NCBI RefSeq assembly: GCF_900155425.1
Contig: NZ_LT700189.1
Location: 985,787 to 1,049,786 of the forward strand
Direction: 5' to 3'
Length of the DNA: 64,000 bases
Source: Parabacteroides massiliensis
Lineage (GTDB): Bacteria; Bacteroidota; Bacteroidia; Bacteroidales; Tannerellaceae
A model generated the notes under the pieces. The model saw only the letters and a list, made by a program, of their open reading frames with translations, had not been told where the DNA came from and made no database searches. A program made the translations under genes and the position numbers. Below are positions 41,429 to 48,980 of the stretch, piece by piece. Every line of letters starts with the position of its first letter. The first letter of the stretch is position 1.

Positions 41429-41464
41429 TCTTTTAAATGGACTATTCTTCAAAAGAAAAGAATT

Positions 41465-41472
41465 ACCTTTGT
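41465..41472 (+). promoter_or_regulatory. -7 element of the toxin-antitoxin pair
   Basis: TACCTTTG lies 24 nt before ATG 41497. Confidence 0.55.
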
Positions 41473-41496
41473 CCTATCACAAAACAACGTAAGAAT

Positions 41497-41736
41497 ATGA
41501 GAACAACCGTAATTATAGACGACAGCCGTCCCGAAGCGAAAGCTCTGATCGAATATCTGCGCACTCTCAATTATGTGGAGATAGAAGACGAAGAAGAGGA
41601 AACAGACTTCGGCCTCTGCTATTCCATGCAGGAAATGGATTCCAAATTGGACCAGGCTTTAAAGGAGATGGAAGAAGGGGGTGGCATGGATCATGAGGAA
41701 GTCTTTAAAAGAATAATGAAAACATTTGATGATTAA
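41497..41736 (+). CDS. Acidic antitoxin-like protein
   Basis: 79 residues, strongly acidic (EIEDEEEETDFG near 30-41), with helical C-terminus (QALKEMEEGGGMDHEEVFKR). It starts with RTTVIIDDSRPEAKALIEYL, a beta-strand/helix start seen in small antitoxins of the DUF2683 type. It directly precedes a ParE/RelE-family gene, which supports an antitoxin role. ATG 41497 is chosen because the longer frame from 41437 covers the promoter and terminator. The family was not securely identified. Confidence 0.7.
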   Translation: MRTTVIIDDSRPEAKALIEYLRTLNYVEIEDEEEETDFGLCYSMQEMDSKLDQALKEMEEGGGMDHEEVFKRIMKTFDD

Positions 41737-41740
41737 TGTG

Positions 41741-42121
41741 ATGAAAAAAATAAAATGGTCTTCCGGGGCAAACAAGGATTTGGATCGGCTTCGTTTTTAT
41801 TGTGAAGCTTTTTTTGGAAATCGCTTAGCAAAAAAAATCATTGCATCTACTATGAATAAAATCGATCAGCTCGGAACTTTCCCCAGTATCGGGCCGTTGG
41901 AACCTTTGCTGAACCACCGTCCCGAACCTTGGCGTTCGCTTGTCATACATCGGAACGTAAAGGTTATTTATCTGATCAGGCAAGAGTCAGTGAATATTGC
42001 TGCATTATGGGACACCAGACGAGAACCGAAATCCCTTGCCAATTATATCGATCACATAGTCCAAACAGAACCTGCTATTTTAAACGAACCTTCAATTCCA
42101 TATATAAAAACAGACAAGTAA
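41741..42121 (+). CDS. ParE/RelE-family toxin
   Basis: 126-residue protein of the plasmid-stabilisation toxin fold, expected to act on gyrase or mRNA. It begins KIKWSSGANKDLDRLRFYCE and has the family's central sheet (WRSLVIHRNVKVIYLIR, IAALWDTRREPKSL). ATG 41741 is preferred; ATG 41729 would overlap the antitoxin stop by 8 nt. The C-terminal 25 residues extend past the usual ParE length. It is adjacent to and in the same direction as the antitoxin-like gene. Confidence 0.8.
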   Translation: MKKIKWSSGANKDLDRLRFYCEAFFGNRLAKKIIASTMNKIDQLGTFPSIGPLEPLLNHRPEPWRSLVIHRNVKVIYLIRQESVNIAALWDTRREPKSLANYIDHIVQTEPAILNEPSIPYIKTDK

Positions 42122-42128
42122 AAAATTT

Positions 42129-42974
42129 ATGCAACTCAGTAACTATCATAGTCATTGTACATTCTGTGACGGGCGGAGCATGCCGGAAGACTTCGTTAAA
42201 TTTGCTGTCTCGCACGGATTTCGCGCCTACGGCTTTTCTTCCCACTCGCCACTGCCGTTCGAAACATTTTGGAACATGTCGAAAGACGATATGCCCGAAT
42301 ACTTGATGGAGATAGAACGGCTGAAAAAGAAATACAGCGACCGGTTGGAAATATATGTAGGATTGGAAATCGATTTCTTAGACAAGAGCTACAACGCGTC
42401 CATCCCCTACTTCCGTAACCTGCCGCTCGATTACCGTATCGGTTCCATTCATTTTCTACCTATCGCACAGCCGCTTGCAGAGAAGAACATGGTGTGCATC
42501 GACGGTTCTTTCCGGGAATACCAGAAGTCGGTCGACACCTACTACGACGGGGATATCCGCAAATTGGTCGCCCACTATTTCAACTCCACGCAGCAAATGA
42601 TCGAAGCCGGCGGGATCGACATCGTCGGACACATGGACAAGATATACATGAACGGCCATAAGTGCGAAGGTTTCGACCTGCAAGCAGACTGGTACCAGAA
42701 ACCACTCGACGACTGCCTGCACCTGATTGCCGAAAAAGGGCTGATGGTCGAAGTCAACACGAAAAACCTCATGAAGAAGCAGGAGGTCTATCCGCACGCC
42801 GACTATCTGCACCGCCTGCGCGAACTGGACATTCCGGTGATGGTAAACTCCGACTGCCACTATCCCGACTTGGTGAACGACGGACGTGCGGAAGCATTCG
42901 AACTGCTGAAAAAAGCCGGTTTCAGGTCTACCCGCGAACTGGTCGGCGGGCAATGGCAGGATGTGGCGATCTGA
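42129..42974 (+). CDS. PHP-domain histidinol-phosphatase-like protein
   Basis: Metal-dependent phosphoesterase of 281 residues. The PHP ligands start with H7 and H9 (NYHSHC), then SSHSPLPF, the Glu-rich GLEIDFLD, GHMDKI and NSDCHYPD near the end. HisK/HisJ-type histidinol phosphatases of histidine biosynthesis have the same layout, but other PHP phosphatases look alike. It begins 7 nt after the toxin stop and is probably independent. No other his genes are in the window. Confidence 0.88.
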   Translation: MQLSNYHSHCTFCDGRSMPEDFVKFAVSHGFRAYGFSSHSPLPFETFWNMSKDDMPEYLMEIERLKKKYSDRLEIYVGLEIDFLDKSYNASIPYFRNLPLDYRIGSIHFLPIAQPLAEKNMVCIDGSFREYQKSVDTYYDGDIRKLVAHYFNSTQQMIEAGGIDIVGHMDKIYMNGHKCEGFDLQADWYQKPLDDCLHLIAEKGLMVEVNTKNLMKKQEVYPHADYLHRLRELDIPVMVNSDCHYPDLVNDGRAEAFELLKKAGFRSTRELVGGQWQDVAI

Positions 42975-43079
42975 CGTATTTGTAACATGATTGTAACATG
43001 TATTTCATTCCATCGAAACACAGAACCGCGTCCTTTGCAGATGTAAATTGTATTGGTAATAAATATAAGAGACAAAATT

Positions 43080-43766
43080 ATGGCTACACCGAAGATTCTT
43101 GTAGTGGACGACGAAGAGGATTTATGCGAGATCCTCAAGTTCAATCTTGAAATAGAAGGGTATGAGGTAGACACGGCTTTCAGTGCCGAAGAAGCGTTGA
43201 AGCTGGACATTGCCTCCTACCAATTGCTGCTTTTGGACGTCATGATGGGTGAAATATCCGGATTCAAGATGGCCAGTATCCTCAGGAAGGAAGAAAAGAC
43301 GGCCGATATCCCCATCATCTTTCTGACGGCCAAAGACACCGAAAACGATATGCTGACCGGGTTCAACTTGGGAGCTGACGACTATATATCCAAGCCCTTC
43401 TCCATCCGCCAGGTAGTGGCACGCGTGAAAGCCGTGCTGCGCCGCACATCGGATAAAGAGAAAGAACAGGGAAACGAATGCCTCAAATACGAAACCCTCT
43501 CACTCGACACGAAGCGGATCAAAGCCACCGTCGACGGGCAGGAAGTCCCGCTCACCAAAAAAGAGTTCGAGATACTGAAACTCCTCCTCGAAAACAAAGG
43601 GAACGTGTTCTCGCGCGAAGAAATCCTTTCCCGGATATGGAAAGACGAAGTGTATGTGCTCGACCGTACCATCGATGTAAACATCACCCGCCTGCGCAAA
43701 AAGATCGGGCCATACGGCAAGAACATCGTGACGCGCCTCGGTTTCGGATATTGCTTTGAGAATTGA
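43080..43766 (+). CDS. OmpR/PhoB-type response regulator
   Basis: DNA-binding regulator of 228 residues from ATG 43080; the longer frame from 43053 lacks support. The receiver domain has acidic residues D10, D11 and E12, phosphoacceptor D53 in LLDVMMG, Thr in FLTAKD and Lys in YISKPF. The C-terminal winged helix has PLTKKEFEILKLLLENKG and DRTIDVNITRLRKKIG, the recognition-helix block. It is followed by a cognate histidine kinase. The stop codon lies at the edge of a low-complexity repeat. Confidence 0.95.
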   Translation: MATPKILVVDDEEDLCEILKFNLEIEGYEVDTAFSAEEALKLDIASYQLLLLDVMMGEISGFKMASILRKEEKTADIPIIFLTAKDTENDMLTGFNLGADDYISKPFSIRQVVARVKAVLRRTSDKEKEQGNECLKYETLSLDTKRIKATVDGQEVPLTKKEFEILKLLLENKGNVFSREEILSRIWKDEVYVLDRTIDVNITRLRKKIGPYGKNIVTRLGFGYCFEN

Positions 43767-43874
43767 AAGTTGAGAGCTGAAAGTGGAAAGCGGAGGACAC
43801 ACAGACCTCAACTCTCAACTTTCAGCACCCAACTTTCAATCCTCCACTTTCAACTTTTAACTTTCAACTCATAT
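43764..43874. repeat. Low-complexity GTTGAAAG-type repeat between regulator and kinase
   Basis: The whole 109-nt spacer consists of TTGAAAGTTGAGAGCTGAAAG words on the left and their complements (CAACTCTCAACTTTCAGC, CCACTTTCAACTTTTAAC) on the right, with potential to fold. The regulator's TGA is formed at the repeat edge. The same words lie inside the AddB-like gene at 34458-34544. Confidence 0.8.
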
Positions 43875-43875
43875 T

Positions 43876-45645
43876 ATGGTCAAGATAGAATCAACGACAA
43901 ACAGCAGGATACCTTTCAGCCAACGGCTTTTCTGGTCGATATTCGCCATGTTCCTGGGATTCACGGCTTGCTTCTTGCTGTTCCAGTATCAGCGGGAACG
44001 GGAATTTGCACAGGAGAAGTTGAATAACGTGTTGGGGAACTACAACTACCAGCTCTTCCGCCGCACGCAGCAGGCCGAAGACATCAACAAGGTGGTCCAC
44101 CGGTTTATCGCCGACATTCCTCAAAAGGATCTTCGCGTGACCATTATCGACCCGGAAGGCAAAGTCCTGTTCGACAATAGCGGCGCAGAGGAGTTCAACA
44201 ACCATAACGACCGCAGCGAGGTGCGCAAGGCACGCCTCTACAACGAAGGGTTCGCCATCCGCTCGTCCAACTCGACCGGCAAGCGCTATTTCTACACGGC
44301 GACGAATATCGGCGGCTATATCTACCGCTCCGCCCTTCCGTGGGATCCTTACACGCAGCGCGTACTGACGATCGACAAGGATTTCATCTACTTCATGGCG
44401 TTGATGACGCTGATATTCTTCTTCGTCCTCTCGCGTTTCACGTTCAGCATCGGGCAGACGATCTCGAAACTGCGCGACTTCGCCCTGAACGTGGAGAAAG
44501 GCCGCATATCGGAAAACGAATATGTCTTTCCCAACGACGAGCTTGGAGACATCTCGAAGAACATCGTCGGGCTTTACCACCGCCAGCAGAAGGCCAAGAA
44601 CGAACTTTCGATGGAACGCGAGAAACTGATCAAGCATTTCCAATACGCAAAGGAGGGTTTCGCCATGTTCACGCCGGAAGGAAGGGAGATATTGTCCAAC
44701 ATCCTGTTCGTACAGTTCGCAAACCTGATTTCCGACATACAGATACGGCAGTCGGAAGATGCGATCGACATCCCGGAACTGGAACCGATCCAGAAGTTCA
44801 TCTCCCAAAATATCCCGAATACGAACCGCAAGCGTAAAGTGCTGCGCGAATCGGTCACGGTGGACAAGAACGGGAAGATTTTCCTGATCGAATGTATCCT
44901 GTTTCTCGACAACAGCTACGAGATATCCATCAACGACATATCCCGCCAGGAAGAAGAGAGCCGGATGAAACGGCAACTGACCCAGAACGTGGCGCACGAG
45001 CTGAAAACTCCCGTCAGCAGCATCCAGGGTTATCTCGAAACGATCATCAGCAACCCGGAACTGCCGGAAGACAAGCGCCGGTTCTTCCTCGAACGCTGCT
45101 ACTCGCAGAGCACGAGGCTCACGGGGCTGCTGCGCGACATCTCTGTTTTGAACCGCCTGGACGAGGCTTCCGAAATGTTCGAGTTGTCGGAAGTGAACAT
45201 CCGCAAACTGGTTGGCGAGATCGAGAAGGAATGTTCGAAGGAGATGGAAGAAAAGAAGATCACGACAGAGGTGATCCTGCCGGGCGACCCGACGATTCAT
45301 GGCAACTACTCGTTGCTCTACTCCATCTTCCGCAACCTCTACGACAATGCGATCGCATATGCGGGCGAGGGCATCCATATCACGGTGAATTGCTACAAGG
45401 AAGATCCGAAGTTCTACTATTTCAGCTTCTCGGACAATGGTGTCGGTGTCTCGGAAGAACACGTGAACCGCATCTTCGAACGCTTCTACCGTGTCGACAA
45501 GGGCCGCAGCCGCAAAGTCGGCGGGACAGGCCTGGGACTCTCCATCGTCAAAAACGGCGTGAACTTCCACAAAGGGCAGATCTCCGCCAAGAGCGGGCTG
45601 GGCAAGGGGATGACGTTTTTCTTTACTTTAAAGAAAAAAATTTGA
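43876..45645 (+). CDS. Sensor histidine kinase
   Basis: Partner of the regulator upstream, 589 residues. Membrane helices lie at about 16-36 (FAMFLGFTACFLLFQY) and 172-195 (FMALMTLIFFFVLSRF), flanking a roughly 135-residue periplasmic sensor. A HAMP-like linker and a PAS-like region follow. HisKA has HELKTP (phosphorylated His near 375). The ATPase has N-box NLYDNAIAY, G1 SDNGVGVSE and G2 GGTGLGLSIVK. The signal is unknown. PhoR-like architecture suggests an envelope or nutrient stimulus, which is inference. Confidence 0.95.
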   Translation: MVKIESTTNSRIPFSQRLFWSIFAMFLGFTACFLLFQYQREREFAQEKLNNVLGNYNYQLFRRTQQAEDINKVVHRFIADIPQKDLRVTIIDPEGKVLFDNSGAEEFNNHNDRSEVRKARLYNEGFAIRSSNSTGKRYFYTATNIGGYIYRSALPWDPYTQRVLTIDKDFIYFMALMTLIFFFVLSRFTFSIGQTISKLRDFALNVEKGRISENEYVFPNDELGDISKNIVGLYHRQQKAKNELSMEREKLIKHFQYAKEGFAMFTPEGREILSNILFVQFANLISDIQIRQSEDAIDIPELEPIQKFISQNIPNTNRKRKVLRESVTVDKNGKIFLIECILFLDNSYEISINDISRQEEESRMKRQLTQNVAHELKTPVSSIQGYLETIISNPELPEDKRRFFLERCYSQSTRLTGLLRDISVLNRLDEASEMFELSEVNIRKLVGEIEKECSKEMEEKKITTEVILPGDPTIHGNYSLLYSIFRNLYDNAIAYAGEGIHITVNCYKEDPKFYYFSFSDNGVGVSEEHVNRIFERFYRVDKGRSRKVGGTGLGLSIVKNGVNFHKGQISAKSGLGKGMTFFFTLKKKI

Positions 45646-45646
45646 T

Positions 45647-45680
45647 GTAGTTACTTTTCTCTTGAAAGAAAAGTAACTAC
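45647..45680. terminator. Convergent hairpin between kinase and permease genes
   Basis: GTAGTTACTTTTCT pairs perfectly with AGAAAAGTAACTAC (14 bp) around CTTGAA. The right arm reaches into the last codons of the permease gene. Confidence 0.75.
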
Positions 45681-48058
45681 TCCTTCACGCTATCCACCGG
45701 ATTCTCATTAGCCGTTCGCCAGTTCTGGAAGGAAACGGTCAGAAAGGTGACGAGGAAGATGACACCGAAAGCCAAGGCGAACACCCACCAGTAGACAGGC
45801 GTACGATAGGCAAAATTTTCGAGCCAGCCGGCGACCGAGAGATAAGCGACCGGTGTGGCAAGGAGGAAGCAGACCACGACGATCATAAGATACCTGCGAT
45901 TAAACATCAGCAGGATATCCGTCACCGTCGCCCCGTAGACCTTGCGGATACCGATCTCCCGCCGGCGGTACTGCGTCTCGAAGATCACCAGCCCGAAGAC
46001 ACCGACGACCGAGATCAGGATCGCCAGCAAGCTCGCCCCTGTCACCATCTTCTTCACAAACTCCTCGCGGTGGTACAGCCGGTTATAGAACGCATCGTAG
46101 AACTCCACCTCCAACGGATAGGAAGCATCCAGCCCCGCCACCACCTCGCGAAGACGTTCGACCGCCTTCGTCACATCCGCCCCCGCCTTGAGACGAATAT
46201 AGGCATAACCCAACCATTGGAAGCCATTGCCGGGCGAGACACAGAAAGCGATGTTCTGTTCCTCCTCCCGGAGCGAAGTCAGCTTCACATCACCTATAAA
46301 ACCGGCGATCCGTCCCGCGCACCACCCCATGTCGATCATCCCCCCTACTTCGAGATTGTTCGCCCGGCGAGCCGTCTCGTTGAATATAAAATGGAAATTG
46401 CCATCCTCGTCGTCCGATGGCGAAAAACCATTGCCATCCGTCACCCTGATCCCCATCACATCGAGAAACGAAGGGGAGACATTTAGAAAGAAACCGAAAA
46501 AAGTCTCTTCCTTGTGCGTAAACTTGTAAGTCGAATAGGCATCCTCGCCCCCGACCTTCTGGGCGGAGAAAGCGATGCCTTCTATATCGGGATATTTCAT
46601 CAACTGGTTGGTAAAAGCCTCCTTGTGTCGGGTGCACAGGTCGCGGCTAAGCTCGGTGATCATGATCTGGTCCCGATCGAACCCAAGCGCATAATGGCGC
46701 ATGAAATAGTTCTGCAACTGGATGATACACGCCCCGACAATCAGGGCGATGGAGACGATATACTGGAATCCTATCAACGCCGTGCGCAACCGCCGCCCGC
46801 TCCGCGACAGGCCGAAACTCCCTTTCAGCACCAGCGCAGGCGGGAAAGAGGTGATATACCAGGCCGGATAGATACCCGCCAGGACCCCCACCAACAAGGC
46901 GATCGCCCCTGTCGCTATCACGAGGAAAAGGTTCGACAGCAACCGGATATCCGCCTCCACGAACGACAGGTATTGCCCCCGGTTCAACAGATAGACCCAG
47001 ACGAGCGCCAAGAGATAGGCCATCAGGCAAATCCCCGCCGCCTCCACCAGCAACGACAGGCGGAGCGTCGCGTCCGGGCTCCCCAACACCTTCTGCGTGT
47101 TGATGCTCCGGATGCGCATGGGGGTGAGCGCCGTACTGAAATTCATATAATTGACTGCCGCAATCAACAGGATTAACCAGGCAATGAGGAAAAGCAAGCG
47201 TACCGTCTCCGGGCTTTGTGTCCTGAGGGGACTGCTTCCCCAGACGTCCTGCATATTCATATAATGAATATCTTCAAGCGGCAGCAACCGGAGGTGCAGA
47301 TGTTCGCATCCCCAGATTTGTGAGAAATCGAACGTCCGATTGAAATTGTCCTCCACAGCCTTGGCAGATTCAGGACTATCGAGGAGCAGGTAGCAGAGCC
47401 AGTTCGACCCACCCCACTCGGTAGGTTTGCGGTAAGAGGCATCGATTGCGGAGTAGATCGTATTGCCCAGCTGTGTATTCTCCGGAAAATCGCGGTAGAC
47501 GCCCCCCACCGTCAGGTCACGGCCGACCTTCGTCCAGACACTCTCCTTGAAATGGAGCTGCCGCCCTACAGCCGGTTCGCCGCCGAACATCCGCCGTGCC
47601 ATGCTCTCCGGGATAATCGCCTTTTCGGGATCGGCAAGACAATCCTTATCCCCTTCGACAAAAGAGAACCCGAACATATCCACGATGGCAGGATGGCAAG
47701 TCGTCACATTCTCGCGAAATCCTTTCGCCTCGCTCCCCTCGCCGACCGAGAGATAGTTCCGTTTGTCATAAGGAGTGATCATCGTCCCCGCCTCGATATG
47801 GGGAGAAGAGGCGATCAGTACGTCGGGAAAAGCGCCGGGATAGATCACGCGTCCGTTCGCCATCACACTGTCGCAGAGTTCGGCCAGGAAGATCCGCCCT
47901 GCCTTCGGATGGCAACGGTCGAAACGCCGGTCGTAGTCCACCTGCATCATAATCACCAAGAATGCTGTAAAGGCAACAGACAGACCTATGATATTCAGTC
48001 CTGCCGCCATCCTAAAACGCCTGAGTACACTCAAGAAGTTGCGCAAAAGTGTTTTCAT
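45677..48058 (-). CDS. FtsX/MacB-type ABC permease 1
   Basis: Inner-membrane permease of 793 residues with the duplicated layout: helix, MacB periplasmic domain, three helices, then the same again. The first helix is about 20-42 (GLNIIGLSVAFTAFLVIM), and the last block includes FAYRTPVYWWVFALAFGVIFL. Conserved family words are YRRREIGIRKVYGA and SFQNWRTANENPVDSV at the end. Family members usually export peptides or lipids or pull lipoproteins, using a separate ATPase; the only one in this region is at 51428. It has a sigma-54-type promoter. ATG 48058 is chosen over upstream residues. Confidence 0.9.
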   Translation of the reverse strand: MKTLLRNFLSVLRRFRMAAGLNIIGLSVAFTAFLVIMMQVDYDRRFDRCHPKAGRIFLAELCDSVMANGRVIYPGAFPDVLIASSPHIEAGTMITPYDKRNYLSVGEGSEAKGFRENVTTCHPAIVDMFGFSFVEGDKDCLADPEKAIIPESMARRMFGGEPAVGRQLHFKESVWTKVGRDLTVGGVYRDFPENTQLGNTIYSAIDASYRKPTEWGGSNWLCYLLLDSPESAKAVEDNFNRTFDFSQIWGCEHLHLRLLPLEDIHYMNMQDVWGSSPLRTQSPETVRLLFLIAWLILLIAAVNYMNFSTALTPMRIRSINTQKVLGSPDATLRLSLLVEAAGICLMAYLLALVWVYLLNRGQYLSFVEADIRLLSNLFLVIATGAIALLVGVLAGIYPAWYITSFPPALVLKGSFGLSRSGRRLRTALIGFQYIVSIALIVGACIIQLQNYFMRHYALGFDRDQIMITELSRDLCTRHKEAFTNQLMKYPDIEGIAFSAQKVGGEDAYSTYKFTHKEETFFGFFLNVSPSFLDVMGIRVTDGNGFSPSDDEDGNFHFIFNETARRANNLEVGGMIDMGWCAGRIAGFIGDVKLTSLREEEQNIAFCVSPGNGFQWLGYAYIRLKAGADVTKAVERLREVVAGLDASYPLEVEFYDAFYNRLYHREEFVKKMVTGASLLAILISVVGVFGLVIFETQYRRREIGIRKVYGATVTDILLMFNRRYLMIVVVCFLLATPVAYLSVAGWLENFAYRTPVYWWVFALAFGVIFLVTFLTVSFQNWRTANENPVDSVKE

Positions 48059-48093
48059 CACTGATTGTATTTGTTCTATTATGCTCGATAAGA

Positions 48094-48109
48094 TACAAAA
48101 ATTATGCCA
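48094..48109 (-). promoter_or_regulatory. Sigma-54-type promoter upstream of permease 1
   Basis: Minus-strand TGGCAT-N5-TTGTA resembles the -24/-12 consensus TGGCAC-N5-TTGCA (one mismatch in each half). It lies 36 nt before ATG 48058. Confidence 0.75.
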
Positions 48110-48164
48110 CAACGCATAATTGATTGAATCGCAGAGTTATACCAAAGCAACAACCGACACTCTC

Positions 48165-48202
48165 TGTCCAAATTTTAGACAAGAGTGTCCAATATTTTGA
48201 CA
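48165..48202. promoter_or_regulatory. Paired 17-bp activator sites upstream of permease 1
   Basis: TGTCCAAATTTTAGACA (48165-48181) and TGTCCAATATTTTGACA (48186-48202) are both TGTC-N9-GACA palindromes, with starts 21 bp apart. The near edge is 56 nt from the -24 TGG, the same as at the other two promoters. Confidence 0.85.
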
Positions 48203-48380
48203 GTTTCGCGTCGCCTTTCTCCCGACAATTCAGACATTTTTAATATCTATTGAAAATCAAAGGATAAAAAGATTATTTCCTATCTAATTTAAGGTACTTT
48301 TGCCTACGATGTGACACCGACCGGTAAGACGGCTGGAAAAAACATCCCGACATGCGGCATGCGAACAGGAAAACAAAGAA

Positions 48381-48887
48381 TTGCCTTACCTGGCCGAAAA
48401 CAGTGCCGTGACAAACCTGATCCAGGATTTGGAAGAATTTGATAACCGCGAGGAAGAAGAAGAACGCCCCGGCGAACTGTCCGATCCGGCAAGCTCGCCG
48501 CTCGACGGCGTTTCGCTGGACAATGTCACCAACCGCCTCCAAATGGCAGGCCTCGACAGATGGGTGGCACGGTTGAAAGAGGCAAATGAAAAATTCATCG
48601 TCATCTTCACCAACCGCAACAGCCAGCAGGCTACCATCGTCACCGGCGCGACTAAAACAGCCCGCCAGGATACCGACGCGGCCTACCGCGCCATCGTCAA
48701 ACGTCTCAACGCGTTGGCCGAAGTGAACGGCGATACCGACTATCTGGAGATCATCAACAACCTGAACAACCTCATCGACCGCCAGAAAACCATCCTCGCC
48801 ACCCGCAAAACCCTCAACGCCAAAAAAGCTGCCCAAAAGCCGGAAGGCGGCGGCAAGCCGGACGACGAGAGACCGGGAGAACTGTAG
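48381..48887 (+). pseudogene. 5'-truncated DUF6261-type gene
   Basis: The 168-residue frame opens with a non-standard TTG and begins inside the family, at LPYLAENSAVTNLIQDLEEF. DUF6261 proteins are normally about 240 residues or more, with around 110-120 residues before this point. No ATG or homologous N-terminus occurs upstream; the frame is closed by a stop at 48312-48314. The C-terminal part (VTRLKEAN-like, TDAAYRAIVKRLNALAEVN) is intact. An acidic insert (EEEEERPGELSDPASSP) is also present. It is likely a decayed gene with no known function. Confidence 0.7.
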
Positions 48888-48908
48888 GCTATTAATCATT
48901 AAGAGCAA

Positions 48909-48959
48909 AAAAAACGGGCTTCGCATTGGGATTTTTCCCGTTCGCGAAGCCCGTTTTTT
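48909..48959. terminator. Strong bidirectional terminator
   Basis: AAAAAACGGGCTTCGC pairs perfectly over 16 bp with GCGAAGCCCGTTTTTT around a 19-nt loop. It serves the truncated DUF6261 gene and permease 2. Confidence 0.9.
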
Positions 48960-48960
48960 C

Positions 48961-48980
48961 TAATTATCAATTGTCAATTG
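48961..48980. repeat. CAATTG-type repeat at the permease 2 stop
   Basis: TTATCAATTGTCAATTG words overlap the minus-strand stop codon, so the final residue (Asn) and TGA arise from the repeat. The other two permeases end in SVKE or SVKSE-like termini instead. Confidence 0.5.

Noticed and set aside
43891-45570. 559-residue minus-strand frame opposite the histidine kinase
   Set aside because: The kinase motifs (HELKTP, N, G1, G2 boxes) are on the + strand; the minus frame is a codon-bias shadow.
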